From assembly GCF_018688235.1 (NCBI RefSeq), contig NZ_CP061313.1, forward strand, positions 541,130 to 605,129: a DNA stretch of 64,000 nucleotides, in the 5' to 3' direction. The notes under the pieces are model-generated. The model saw nothing but the letters and a program-made list of their open reading frames with translations. It did not search any database and was not told where the DNA came from. A program made the position numbers and the translations under genes. Below, piece after piece: positions 24,585 to 33,252 of this stretch. This stretch comes from Polynucleobacter sp. AP-Nino-20-G2. Lineage in GTDB: Bacteria > Pseudomonadota > Gammaproteobacteria > Burkholderiales > Burkholderiaceae. The first letter of the stretch is position 1. Every line of letters starts with the position of its first letter.

Positions 24585-25208
24585 ATGCGTATTAAAACTC
24601 TCGTAGCCGCAATGGCAGCAGTAGCAGCATTGGCCCCGGTGGCAGCTCAAGCACAAGCAGCCGAAGAAAATCCATGGATGATTCGTGTGCGTGCCGTTGA
24701 TTTGCTTTGGCAGAATGGTCAGTCAGGCGCGGTTCAGTCTTTAGATGTAAAGGCAAAAAATCAAGTCATTCCTGAATTTGATGTGTCTTATTTTTTCACT
24801 AAAAATATTGCCACTGAGTTGGTATTAACTTACCCGCAAACTATTCAAATTGACGCTAGTGGCAACAAGTTGGGAACAGTTAAGGCCCTCCCTCCATCAT
24901 TATTACTTCAGTATCATTTCACCGACTTGGGCGCATTCAAGCCTTATGTTGGTGTGGGTGTAAATTACACAATTTTTAGTAATCGTAACAATCTGGGGAA
25001 TGGAGTCTATTCCGTAGACAAATCTAGCGTAGGTGCGGTTGGTCAAATTGGTGCAGATTATATGCTTACAAAAAATTGGGGTCTTAACGTTGATGTGAAA
25101 TATGCGACGATGTCGACAAATGTTTCTACTCCTGGATATGGACCAAGCGCTGGAAAGTTAACTCTCAATCCATGGATGCCAGCAGTTGGCGTGACATACA
25201 AGTTCTAA
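24585..25208 (+). CDS. ompW: OmpW-family outer-membrane protein
   Basis: This 207-residue 8-stranded barrel has a Sec signal peptide (MRIKTLVAAMAAVAALAPVAAQAQA). OmpW hallmarks are ENPWMIRVRAVDLLW, PEFDVSYFFTKNIATELVLTYP, LPPSLLLQYHF and FKPYVGVGVNYTIF. The C-terminus ends Val-Thr-Tyr-Lys-Phe. OmpW proteins are small outer-membrane channels for hydrophobic molecules and are induced under low oxygen in enterobacteria. The two FNR boxes upstream fit that here. The ribosome-binding site AAAGGAAA lies just before ATG 24585. It is monocistronic with its own terminator. Confidence 0.95.
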   Translation: MRIKTLVAAMAAVAALAPVAAQAQAAEENPWMIRVRAVDLLWQNGQSGAVQSLDVKAKNQVIPEFDVSYFFTKNIATELVLTYPQTIQIDASGNKLGTVKALPPSLLLQYHFTDLGAFKPYVGVGVNYTIFSNRNNLGNGVYSVDKSSVGAVGQIGADYMLTKNWGLNVDVKYATMSTNVSTPGYGPSAGKLTLNPWMPAVGVTYKF

Positions 25209-25232
25209 GTATTTGCTTTCTGACGTTTGATG

Positions 25233-25263
25233 ATAAGGCCCTGCATATAGAGCCTTATTTCTT
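25233..25263 (+). terminator. Probable terminator of ompW
   Basis: A 7-bp stem ATAAGGC/GCCTTAT (25233-25239 with 25252-25258) with a 12-base loop is followed by a short T-rich tail. Confidence 0.55.
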
Positions 25264-25275
25264 CATGTGGATTGC

Positions 25276-25875
25276 TTAATGATTTGTGAGATGTTCAATG
25301 AGTTCATTGAACTTATCTTGATCGAAATTTAAATTATCAAAGTGCTGAATTGCTGAATGGGTTGGTGGGTTCACTCTACGCTGTGCATATTGATCCCAAT
25401 GTTGTAACTTCCACTCGTCTCTGGGGTCAGCACGCTTTTCCATGCGGCGTCTGGCTTCACCTTCATCCAAGTCAATCCATGCAATCTTGATGCTGGATGC
25501 CGAAGGAATTCCTAGGGCATCGGGATTAAATATTTTGCCGCTGGCAATTTCGTTCGAGAACGGCCCCACCAAAATGACATTGACGCCAAGCTGAAGGTTT
25601 TCTTTGGCGACTGCAATTAATCCGGCGTATTCCCAATCGCGCAGATTTTTGAGGTAGAAGGGGCTATCACGATCGTTTGGATTATTGGTGGTGAGATCCA
25701 TAACATGGGCGCTATAAGCTCCATAAACCGTATCTTTGTCTAGAAAGAAAAAATCTTCCCCGGTTTTTTCAACAATGAGTGGCAAGGCCTTTTTGGCCAA
25801 TGTTGTTTTGCCCGTTCCGGCATGGCCCGCAAAGAGAATTAAGCGTGGTGCACCGGGGGTTAATTTACAGGTCAT
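25276..25875 (-). CDS. P-loop ATPase / predicted small-molecule kinase
   Basis: This 199-residue protein has a Walker A motif near its start (LILFAGHAGTGKTTLAKKAL), then VILVGPFSNEI and IKIAWIDLDEGEARRRMEKRADPRDEWKLQHWDQYAQRR. This is the layout of the AAA_33/zeta-like single-domain kinases. The Arg-rich lid (ARRRMEKRADPRDEWK) is typical of phosphotransferases, so a small-molecule kinase is more likely than a mechanical ATPase. The substrate is unknown. It is cytoplasmic and monocistronic, convergent with ompW. Confidence 0.8.
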   Translation of the reverse strand: MTCKLTPGAPRLILFAGHAGTGKTTLAKKALPLIVEKTGEDFFFLDKDTVYGAYSAHVMDLTTNNPNDRDSPFYLKNLRDWEYAGLIAVAKENLQLGVNVILVGPFSNEIASGKIFNPDALGIPSASSIKIAWIDLDEGEARRRMEKRADPRDEWKLQHWDQYAQRRVNPPTHSAIQHFDNLNFDQDKFNELIEHLTNH

Positions 25876-25975
25876 TTATCTCTTTATTTGGGTTTTGTGC
25901 CTGATTAAATTCTATTCTTAATCCCATGTTTATTGGAAATATCACGACTTTGGTTGAAGTGACGATAATGTCGCT

Positions 25976-27910
25976 ATGGCTTTAATCGTACTCACTGATG
26001 CAAAACTGGCTTTTGGCCACGTTGACCTCCTCGCTAATACCGCTTTTTCCCTGGAATCTGGGGAGCGCGTTGGCTTAATTGGCCGCAATGGCACTGGTAA
26101 ATCCTCTTTATTGAAGATTTTGGCCGGCATAGAAAAAATGGATGATGGGCTCTTGCAATACCAGCAAGGTCTACGCATTGCCTATGTTCCCCAAGAGCCA
26201 ATTTTCGAGGCTGAAGAAACCGTATTTGATGCCGTTTCAAAGGGGGTATCCCAGGCTAAAGCTCTACGTGAAGAATATGAGGCTTTAAGTGTGGGTGAGT
26301 GGGATGATGCCTCGCACCATCGTTTGGATGAAGTGCAGTCTCAATTAGAGGCTCTCAGTGGCTGGAATTGGGAGCAGCGAGTGCATGAGACATTGGATCG
26401 CTTGCATTTGGAGGCGGATGTCAAAATTAGCAACCTCTCGGGCGGAACAAAAAAACGTGTGGCGCTTGCCCGCGCTTTGGTGGAAATGCCAGACGTACTC
26501 CTGCTAGATGAGCCAACTAACCATTTGGATTTAGATTCGATTTCTTGGTTGGAAGAGTTGCTTAAGGAATACAAAGGCTCAGTCATTCTCATTACCCATG
26601 ATCGCGCTTTCTTAGATAACGTCTGTACGCAAATCGTTGAGTTAGATCGCGGTATATTGCGCAGCTATCCCGGCAACTTCTCTGCTTATGAAGTGTTAAA
26701 AGATCAAGAGCTCAATGCTGAGTCCCTTGCTAATGCAAGAGCCGATAAGCTATTGGCTCAAGAGGAGGTATGGATTCGTAAAGGGGTAGAGGCAAGGCGT
26801 ACGCGAAGTGTCGCGCGGATTGCTCGCCTAGAGAACCTCCGCGCTAGCCGTGCGCAGCGACGCGATGCTATGGGCCAAGTAAAGCTTGCGGTATCCGCTG
26901 GTGATCGTAGTGGCAAGATTGTGGCGGATTTGCAAAATGTTTCTAAGTCGTATGGTGATCGCTCAATCGTCAACGATTTCACGGCAACGATATTGCGTGG
27001 CGATAAGGTCGGTCTGCTGGGTCCTAACGGAGCCGGTAAGACAACCTTGTTGAAATTGATCCTTGGAACAATTGCTCCCGACTCAGGTACCGCAACAATG
27101 GGCACCCGGATTGAGGTTGCCTACTTTGACCAGATGCGTGAGGGCTTAAATCTCAATGCCTCACTTGAAGATTACATTAGCCCGGGTAGTGAGTGGATTG
27201 AAATCAATGGCAATAAGAAGCACGTAAAGAGTTATCTAAGCGATTTCTTATTTGCGCCTGAGCGCACCAATTCCCCGGTAAGTACTTTGTCAGGTGGTGA
27301 GCGCAATCGACTCTTGTTAGCTCGCCTGTTTGCAAGGCCGGCCAACGTTTTGGTATTGGATGAGCCAACCAATGACTTGGATATTGATACCTTGGATTTA
27401 CTGGAGCAGTTGCTGCAGGAATACAAGGGAACAGTCTTTTTGGTTAGTCATGATCGTTACTTCCTGGATAACGTGGTTACTAGCATCATTGCTAATGAAG
27501 GTGATGGCTTCTGGCGCGAGTACGAGGGTGGCTACGAAGATTGGAAGATTCAAAAGGCGCGTTCAGATAAGATTCGCGCTACCAATGGTGGCGCAAAGTC
27601 AGTGGATAAGGCTGAGGCCAAGCCTGAAGTGAGGGCTGAGAAAAGAGCGGAGTCTAAGCCGGTAGTTGCAAAGAGTGGCGTCCAAAAGCTCAATGGCAAA
27701 GAGCGCCAAGAATTAGAGGCTTTGCCATTGCAGATTGAAACGCTAGAGACTGAGCAGGCTGAGATTGGGATTGCCATGAGCAACCCAGATCTCTATAAGA
27801 ACGAGCCAGAATTAGCGGCAAGTATGCAGGCTCGCCTATCGGAAATCACTGCCGATCTTGATCTCAAGCTACAGCGCTGGGAACTACTCTTAAGTCGTTC
27901 TGAATCTTAA
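25976..27910 (+). CDS. uup: ABC-F ATPase Uup
   Basis: This 644-residue cytoplasmic ATPase carries two ABC cassettes and no membrane domain. The first has GRNGTGKSSLLKIL, LSGGTKKRVALARAL and LLLDEPTNHLDLDSISWLE. The second has GPNGAGKTTLLKLI, LSGGERNRLLLARLF and VLVLDEPTNDLDIDTLDLLE. The C-terminal ~90 residues form a charged coiled coil (VQKLNGKERQELEALPLQIETLETEQAEIG), which marks Uup among ABC-F proteins. Uup acts at the ribosome and on branched DNA structures. The start is ATG 25976. The last 4 bp overlap the convergent permease gene. Confidence 0.94.
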   Translation: MALIVLTDAKLAFGHVDLLANTAFSLESGERVGLIGRNGTGKSSLLKILAGIEKMDDGLLQYQQGLRIAYVPQEPIFEAEETVFDAVSKGVSQAKALREEYEALSVGEWDDASHHRLDEVQSQLEALSGWNWEQRVHETLDRLHLEADVKISNLSGGTKKRVALARALVEMPDVLLLDEPTNHLDLDSISWLEELLKEYKGSVILITHDRAFLDNVCTQIVELDRGILRSYPGNFSAYEVLKDQELNAESLANARADKLLAQEEVWIRKGVEARRTRSVARIARLENLRASRAQRRDAMGQVKLAVSAGDRSGKIVADLQNVSKSYGDRSIVNDFTATILRGDKVGLLGPNGAGKTTLLKLILGTIAPDSGTATMGTRIEVAYFDQMREGLNLNASLEDYISPGSEWIEINGNKKHVKSYLSDFLFAPERTNSPVSTLSGGERNRLLLARLFARPANVLVLDEPTNDLDIDTLDLLEQLLQEYKGTVFLVSHDRYFLDNVVTSIIANEGDGFWREYEGGYEDWKIQKARSDKIRATNGGAKSVDKAEAKPEVRAEKRAESKPVVAKSGVQKLNGKERQELEALPLQIETLETEQAEIGIAMSNPDLYKNEPELAASMQARLSEITADLDLKLQRWELLLSRSES

Positions 27911-29214
27911 CGGGATTTGAGTCTATTGGACTTGTAGCGTGATAACGCCTCAAGTCCAAAAGAGGCTAGTAGTGCGAACACTAATGCGATCGCGCTAGAC
28001 GGTGCTGTTTTTACCGTATTAATCATGAGGGCGGTAAATAAGCTCAAATTGATGATAATGGCGCACCATAGAATCTTGGGCTTTGCGCCAGTTTTCTGGT
28101 GAATGCGAAGATGCCCATAAGTAATCACCGCATACACCAATAAAAACGCTAAGCTAGCCATTTGACCGACTTCACTCAGTGGAAAGATCAGTGCCAGAAT
28201 AATCACACCAATTGATGAAACAGTGAGGGCGTGTAGATTATTTTTCAGCACACTATTTCCAAGAGCGCTTGAGACCTCCTTCTTACTAGTAAGATCAGCT
28301 GCAATATTCGATGCGGCAAATATCGTCGCATTCACTGCGGCGGCGCAGGCAAGTAAGGCTGAAATGCTAATAGCAAAAAAACCAATTTTCCCAGCTACTA
28401 TTTGGGCGGCGTTGGCCAGGACATGGCCGTTGTGCAACTGGATGGAGCTTAAAGGCATCAAGAGCACTACCGCGGTGCTTACTGCCAAATAAGCAATCGT
28501 CACTAGGATCAGCGCGGAGAACATCGCGAGAGGCAATTCTTTTTGTGGGCTCTTCATAGCGGATGAAGAGTTGGTGACAACGCCAAAGCCCTGAAAATTA
28601 ATGTACAGAATGCCAGCAGCTACCGCGATTCCTTCAATGGATCCGCCAGCCGTCTGGAAGTGTTTGAAGTCCGCCTGCCCAAATCCCATCGCCGAAAATA
28701 CTAGCAAGCTAACGACGACCAGGCCAATTGCCAATGTTTCCGCTCTGCCAACAAGACTGGGTCCCAATAGATTGATAAAAGTACAAATCACAATGATGGC
28801 AGCAGTAATGCATTTCAGGGTAAGAGGTGAAAGATCTCCGCCGAACAAAGTATTGGTGTATTCAACAAAGCCTGCCGCATAGAGTGCTGCTGCAATTAAG
28901 TAGGCGATGTATTGAAATAAATTGATTCCGCCAGAAATAATGCCGGGCCCGAAGCTCATCACCGTAAAGGTTGCGCCACCACCACTACTAGGAAAAGCCG
29001 CCCCGAGTTTTGCGTATGAGTAGACCGAAAATGATGCTGCGATTGCCCCAATCAGAAAGGCGAGTGGCACATCTGTTCCCGCATGGGAGCTAGCTAAACC
29101 TAATAGAGAGTAGAGGCCGGCACCCATCATTCCGCCGATGCCCAGTGCGGTAGCGGAAAAAAGGCTAATGTCGTTAGCTTGCTTTTTGCTGTGTTTAAGT
29201 AAATCCGAGTTCAA
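27907..29214 (-). CDS. APC-family amino-acid permease
   Basis: This inner-membrane transporter has 435 residues and about 12 transmembrane helices. The N-terminal helix-1 motif ATALGIGGMMGAGLYSLLGLASSHAG and the pattern FLIGAIAASFSVYSYAKLGAAFPSSGG are typical of APC transporters. The substrate cannot be assigned. The start is TTG 29214, 5 bp after the cbpM stop, so it is translationally coupled to the cbpA-cbpM pair. The link to chaperone genes is unusual and may be incidental. It ends by overlapping uup by 4 bp. Confidence 0.9.
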   Translation of the reverse strand: MNSDLLKHSKKQANDISLFSATALGIGGMMGAGLYSLLGLASSHAGTDVPLAFLIGAIAASFSVYSYAKLGAAFPSSGGGATFTVMSFGPGIISGGINLFQYIAYLIAAALYAAGFVEYTNTLFGGDLSPLTLKCITAAIIVICTFINLLGPSLVGRAETLAIGLVVVSLLVFSAMGFGQADFKHFQTAGGSIEGIAVAAGILYINFQGFGVVTNSSSAMKSPQKELPLAMFSALILVTIAYLAVSTAVVLLMPLSSIQLHNGHVLANAAQIVAGKIGFFAISISALLACAAAVNATIFAASNIAADLTSKKEVSSALGNSVLKNNLHALTVSSIGVIILALIFPLSEVGQMASLAFLLVYAVITYGHLRIHQKTGAKPKILWCAIIINLSLFTALMINTVKTAPSSAIALVFALLASFGLEALSRYKSNRLKSR

Positions 29215-29219
29215 TAGGT

Positions 29220-29546
29220 TTAACCTAAATTCTCGCGACGCAGTTGATTGCGCAGGCGAGTGATTTCATCAAGCAGATCGAGTGCGAGAGCTACACCAGG
29301 TGTATTGAGCTCTAGATCGTGCGTCAAGTGCGCGGCTGTTTTGGCGCGCTGCAAAGAGTTGCCGCTAAAGCGCCAATCTTCTGGTGAAGATCCCACAGGA
29401 CTAAGAACACCCTCCGATACCCAAGACATGATGAGGTCTTGAGGGGTACGAGAGGCTTGTGAGAGTTCCACAATGCTCATATGTACTTCATCTTCAACAA
29501 TTGCACCTTCAATCCAGGTGATTTGTGTTTGCGTCATGTTCATCAT
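29220..29546 (-). CDS. cbpM: Chaperone modulator CbpM
   Basis: This 108-residue protein is the regulator of the DnaJ-like co-chaperone CbpA. It has the MerR-like helical pattern ITWIEGAIVEDEVHMSIVELSQASRTPQDLIMSWVSEGVLSPVG and a C-terminal helix LALDLLDEITRLRNQLRR. Its ATG overlaps the cbpA stop (ATGA), which is the standard cbpA-cbpM arrangement. It is cytoplasmic. Confidence 0.92.
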   Translation of the reverse strand: MMNMTQTQITWIEGAIVEDEVHMSIVELSQASRTPQDLIMSWVSEGVLSPVGSSPEDWRFSGNSLQRAKTAAHLTHDLELNTPGVALALDLLDEITRLRNQLRRENLG

Positions 29547-30523
29547 CCCTTCAAGTGGGTTCTAGGATTGAAATCAAAGGCCTTTTCAAATGCTTGGTAG
29601 GCTTCTTTTTGGGTATCCGTTTCCGCGCTTGGCAGGCTAATTGTTGGCACAACATAGAGATCACCCGGTTCTTTGCTTGGAATACCCTTGCCTTTGAGAC
29701 GCATCTTGCGACCAGCTACCGTTCCGGCTGGGATTTTTAATTCCAAAGCTGTGCCAGCGGGGGTGGGTACATTGACAGTGGCGCCGAGCGCCGCTTCCCA
29801 TGGAGCTAATGGCAAGTCTAGGTATACATCTTTGCCATCCACGCGGAATACAGGATTGGGATGAAAATCAATTTCTAGATATAGATCACCAGCGCCACCT
29901 TCACCCATGCCTGGACCACCTTGGCCCGCCAGACGTAAGTTTTGTCCAGCCTTAATGCCTTTGGGAATGCTGACATCTAATTTACGTTCTTGAGTAGTCA
30001 CGTGGCCGCTAGCATCTTGAGTAGGCATGTGCAGGGCGATGGTGCGTTTTGCTCCGTTATAGGCGTCAGCCAAATCAATCAAAATCTTCGCATGGTGATC
30101 TTGACCTTTCAAGTTCATGCCTTGGCGAGGGTGACCGCCACGACCACCTTGGCGATGTCGACCTCTGCCAAAGAGAGACTCAAAGAATTCGCTTTGATCA
30201 CCTTCATAGCCGCCACCGTAACCGCCATGACCACCGCCAAAGCCACCATCAGAATATTCAAAGCCTTCATTCCAGTTTGGTGGAGGGGTAAAGTCCTGAC
30301 CATTTTTCCAGTTGGCGCCCATGCGATCATAGGCGGCGCGCTTCTCGGTATCTTTTAATACGGAGTAGGCTTCACCAACTGCTTTGAATTGCTCTTCAGC
30401 GTCAGCTTCTTTATTGACGTCTGGATGATATTTACGAGCGAGCTTGCGATAGGCCGCTTTAATTTCCGCCTCAGTAGCGCCACGCGCTACTCCCAGTGTT
30501 TCGTAATAATCCCTGAATTTCAT
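29543..30523 (-). CDS. cbpA: DnaJ-like co-chaperone CbpA
   Basis: This 326-residue J-protein works with DnaK and also binds DNA. The J-domain is residues 1-70 (DYYETLGVARGATEAEIKAAYRKLARKYHPDVNKE, with the HPD triad). A Gly-rich linker (GGFGGGHGGYGGGY) follows. The two C-terminal substrate-binding domains lack the DnaJ zinc fingers and include GQNLRLAGQGGPGMGEGGAGDLYLEIDF. This composition and the adjacent cbpM identify CbpA and not DnaJ. The start is ATG 30523. It is the first gene of cbpA-cbpM-permease. Confidence 0.95.
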   Translation of the reverse strand: MKFRDYYETLGVARGATEAEIKAAYRKLARKYHPDVNKEADAEEQFKAVGEAYSVLKDTEKRAAYDRMGANWKNGQDFTPPPNWNEGFEYSDGGFGGGHGGYGGGYEGDQSEFFESLFGRGRHRQGGRGGHPRQGMNLKGQDHHAKILIDLADAYNGAKRTIALHMPTQDASGHVTTQERKLDVSIPKGIKAGQNLRLAGQGGPGMGEGGAGDLYLEIDFHPNPVFRVDGKDVYLDLPLAPWEAALGATVNVPTPAGTALELKIPAGTVAGRKMRLKGKGIPSKEPGDLYVVPTISLPSAETDTQKEAYQAFEKAFDFNPRTHLKG

Positions 30524-30607
30524 AAGCCTGATTGAGTTCCAGTTGAGTCAATAGGCTTCATTCTACAGTCCTTGACCCTAATTTCCAGTATCTTTTGGGC
30601 ATAGAAA

Positions 30608-30628
30608 AAGCGGGCCTAAAGCCCGCTT
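30608..30628 (-). terminator. Intrinsic terminator of the UxaA-family gene
   Basis: An 8-bp perfect stem AAGCGGGC/GCCCGCTT with a 5-base loop. On the minus strand it is followed by CTTTTTCT, about 30 bp after the stop at 30656. Confidence 0.8.
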
Positions 30629-30655
30629 GTGTATGTCATCGGTTTGAATATTTGC

Positions 30656-32203
30656 TTAGCTCATCACCCCAATTTGCCAGGGCACGAATTCATAATCCCC
30701 TAGGCCTAGTAATTCGCTCTTAGAGGGCTCGCCAGACGCCGTCTTGAGAAATAGCTCAAAGATGCGTTGACCCATCTCTTGAACGGATACCGTGCCATCC
30801 AAGATTTCACCGCAGTTGATGTCCATATCTTCGGTCAGGCGTTCGTACATCGGGGTATTGGTGGCAAGCTTGATACAGGGAGCGGGCTTAGAGCCAAACA
30901 TAGAGCCACGACCAGTAGTAAAGGCCACCAAGTTTGCGCCACCGGCAATCTGACCGGTTGCGGAGACGGGATCAAATCCTGGCGTATCCATAAATACAAA
31001 ACCTTTAGCGGTGACTGGTTCGGCGTAGCGATACACCTCCATGAGTGGTCCCGTACCACCCTTCATGGAAGAGCCGAGTGACTTTTCAAAGATATTGGCT
31101 AGTCCGCCGATCTGATTGCCGGGACTAACTTGCCCATTAATCTGTACGTCACGACCCACTGAGTATTCATCCTTCCACCAGCGAATACGTTTGATCAGTT
31201 TTTCACCGATCTCCTGGCTGGCAGCACGACGGGTAAGAGTGTGTTCGACACCATAGATTTCTGGGGTCTCAGACAGAATGCCCGTGCCACCGTGGCGCGC
31301 CAGAATATCAATGGCAGCACCTAAAGCAGGGTTGGCGGTAATGGAAGAAAAACCATCCGAGCCGCCGCACTGTAAACCTACGCAGAGGTGGCTGGCTGAG
31401 ACGGTTTCACGCTTGGCTTTATTGGCCTCCGGCAGCAAAGCTTTGACCGCTTCAATGCCTGCTTCAATTGTTTTGCGCGTACCACCTGTTTCTTGCATGA
31501 TGAAAGTGTGCAAGGTGGAATTTTCTTGAAGCGCCTCTTGCTCCATGAGACCTTTGAGTTGATTGCGTTCGCAACCAAGGCCAATAATGAGTGCGGCAGC
31601 AAGATTAGGGTGCTGTGCATAGCCAGCCATGGTGCGGCGCAGTAATTGCATTGGTTCGCCGGTCATTTCCATGCCACAACCAATACCATGGCTAAACGCG
31701 ACAACACCATCAATATTAGGGAAGTCTTTTAATCGTTCAGGCGTAAACCAATCCGCAATCTTATTCACCACCGTCGCAGAGCAATTGACGGTAGATAAGA
31801 TGCCGATGTAATTACGTGTGCCCACTTTTCCGTTGGCCCTCACGTATCCCTGGAAGGTAGCGCGCTCAGATTCAGGCAAAAGCTTGGTAGGCCGATATTC
31901 ACTGGCATAGGCATAGTCTCGATCAAATTCACGGAACTCCGTGTTGTGGCTATGCACCATCGTGCCTGCCTCAATATCGGTATTCGCAAATCCCACGGTG
32001 ACGTTGTATTTGAGGATGGGCTCGCCCTTTAGAATTTTTTTGGCGGCAATTTTGTAGCCTGCGGGGACTTGACTACGACTGGTGAAGTTCTCGCTAGGGA
32101 CGGCTTCGCCAATGGCAACATCTACCCGTGCAACAACAATGTTGTCGCCTGGATGAAGGCGAATAATTGGGCCAGCTAATTTTTTTTCAGAAGTTTCAAT
32201 CAT
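30656..32203 (-). CDS. UxaA-family (altronate/galactarate-type) dehydratase
   Basis: This 515-residue sugar-acid dehydratase combines an N-terminal SAF domain (LHPGDNIVVARVDVAIGEAVP, residues ~15-85) and the large UxaA domain. Conserved stretches are GYVRANGKVGTRNYIGILSTVNCSATVV, AFSHGIGCGMEMTG, LCVGLQCGGSDGFSSITANPALG and FMDTPGFDPVSATGQIAGGANLVAFTTGRGS. The Cys and His residues would bind the catalytic metal. Altronate, galactarate and related hexarates are known substrates of the family; the one used here is unknown. The gene probably shares a transcript with the Bug receptor gene upstream (26-bp gap) and ends at a strong terminator. Confidence 0.93.
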   Translation of the reverse strand: MIETSEKKLAGPIIRLHPGDNIVVARVDVAIGEAVPSENFTSRSQVPAGYKIAAKKILKGEPILKYNVTVGFANTDIEAGTMVHSHNTEFREFDRDYAYASEYRPTKLLPESERATFQGYVRANGKVGTRNYIGILSTVNCSATVVNKIADWFTPERLKDFPNIDGVVAFSHGIGCGMEMTGEPMQLLRRTMAGYAQHPNLAAALIIGLGCERNQLKGLMEQEALQENSTLHTFIMQETGGTRKTIEAGIEAVKALLPEANKAKRETVSASHLCVGLQCGGSDGFSSITANPALGAAIDILARHGGTGILSETPEIYGVEHTLTRRAASQEIGEKLIKRIRWWKDEYSVGRDVQINGQVSPGNQIGGLANIFEKSLGSSMKGGTGPLMEVYRYAEPVTAKGFVFMDTPGFDPVSATGQIAGGANLVAFTTGRGSMFGSKPAPCIKLATNTPMYERLTEDMDINCGEILDGTVSVQEMGQRIFELFLKTASGEPSKSELLGLGDYEFVPWQIGVMS

Positions 32204-32229
32204 CGATATCTTTCAATTTTATTTAGATG

Positions 32230-33192
32230 TTACTCGGCAGTGGCGCCTGATTTTTTAACAATGGGCCCCCACTTATTCACTTCAGACTTAATGTAGTCTG
32301 CCGTTTGAATTGGGGTGCTAGTGACCACATCAAAGCCCTTCGAATTTAATTGAGCTTTAATTTCTGGATTATTTAGTACGTTAATCAGTTGAGAATTCAG
32401 TTTATCCACAATTGCTTTTGGTGTGTTTGCTGGAGCAACGATGGCATAGACTAATTCAACTTCAAATTTTGGCAATGTCTCGGAAATCGCCGGAATTTCT
32501 GGTGCATTAGAGGCGCGCTTTAAGCTTGTTACGCCCAAAGCAGTCAATTTTCCAGACTTTACGTAGGGTAGGGCCGCGGGTGTGCCAACAATTGCTGTTT
32601 GAATTTGTCCGCCCAATACATCTGTGAGCGCTGGCGCAGCACCCTTATACGGCACATGCAATATATTGGTTCCCGCTTGCGTGTTGAAGAGCTCCCCCGC
32701 GAGGTGTAGTGGCGTCCCCGCTCCAGAAGAACCAAAACTAATTTTTCCTGGATTTGCTTTTTCATATGCAATGAGTTCGCTTACATTTTTCACTGGAACT
32801 GCGGGATTGGCTACCAGCATCAAAGACGAGGATGCTACTAGCGATACTGGGGAGAAATCTTTAACGACGTTGTAATTTAATTTTTTATACAGGGTTTCAT
32901 TAATTGCTTGTGTACCCACCATCATTAGAAAAAGGGTGTAGCCATCATTTTTTGAATTCGCCACATATTCCGCAGCTAGGTTTGCGCCTGCGCCAGGCTT
33001 ATTTTCAATAATGATGGGTTGCCCAAGACTTTCTCCTAGCTTGGGTGCAAATCCACGCGCTAACACGTCTGAGGGCCCACCTGCCGCGAATGGAATAATG
33101 ATCTTAATGGGTTGTGTGGGGTAGCTTTGCGCATTTGTCAGCATTGGAAGAAGTGCTCCCAACGCTGTCAATGCCAAAATAATTTTTCTCAT
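32230..33192 (-). CDS. Bug-family tripartite tricarboxylate transporter receptor
   Basis: This periplasmic solute-binding protein of ~320 residues is of the Bordetella uptake gene (TctC-like) type. Start ATG 33192 was chosen because AAGGAGA lies 7 bp upstream and a signal peptide begins there (MRKIILALTALGALLPMLTNAQS). Family marks are YPTQPIKIIIPFAAGGPSDVLARGFAPKLGESLGQPIIIENKPGAGANLAAEYVA and ILHVPYKGAAPALTDVLGGQI. No TctA/TctB membrane genes are adjacent, as is common for Bug receptors. Its position in front of the UxaA dehydratase gene suggests that it binds a sugar acid. Confidence 0.95.
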   Translation of the reverse strand: MRKIILALTALGALLPMLTNAQSYPTQPIKIIIPFAAGGPSDVLARGFAPKLGESLGQPIIIENKPGAGANLAAEYVANSKNDGYTLFLMMVGTQAINETLYKKLNYNVVKDFSPVSLVASSSLMLVANPAVPVKNVSELIAYEKANPGKISFGSSGAGTPLHLAGELFNTQAGTNILHVPYKGAAPALTDVLGGQIQTAIVGTPAALPYVKSGKLTALGVTSLKRASNAPEIPAISETLPKFEVELVYAIVAPANTPKAIVDKLNSQLINVLNNPEIKAQLNSKGFDVVTSTPIQTADYIKSEVNKWGPIVKKSGATAE

Positions 33193-33252
33193 GTATTGTC
33201 TCCTTAATTTTTTTAATATATTTATTGCATTCAATTCCTAGTAAAGCAAAAA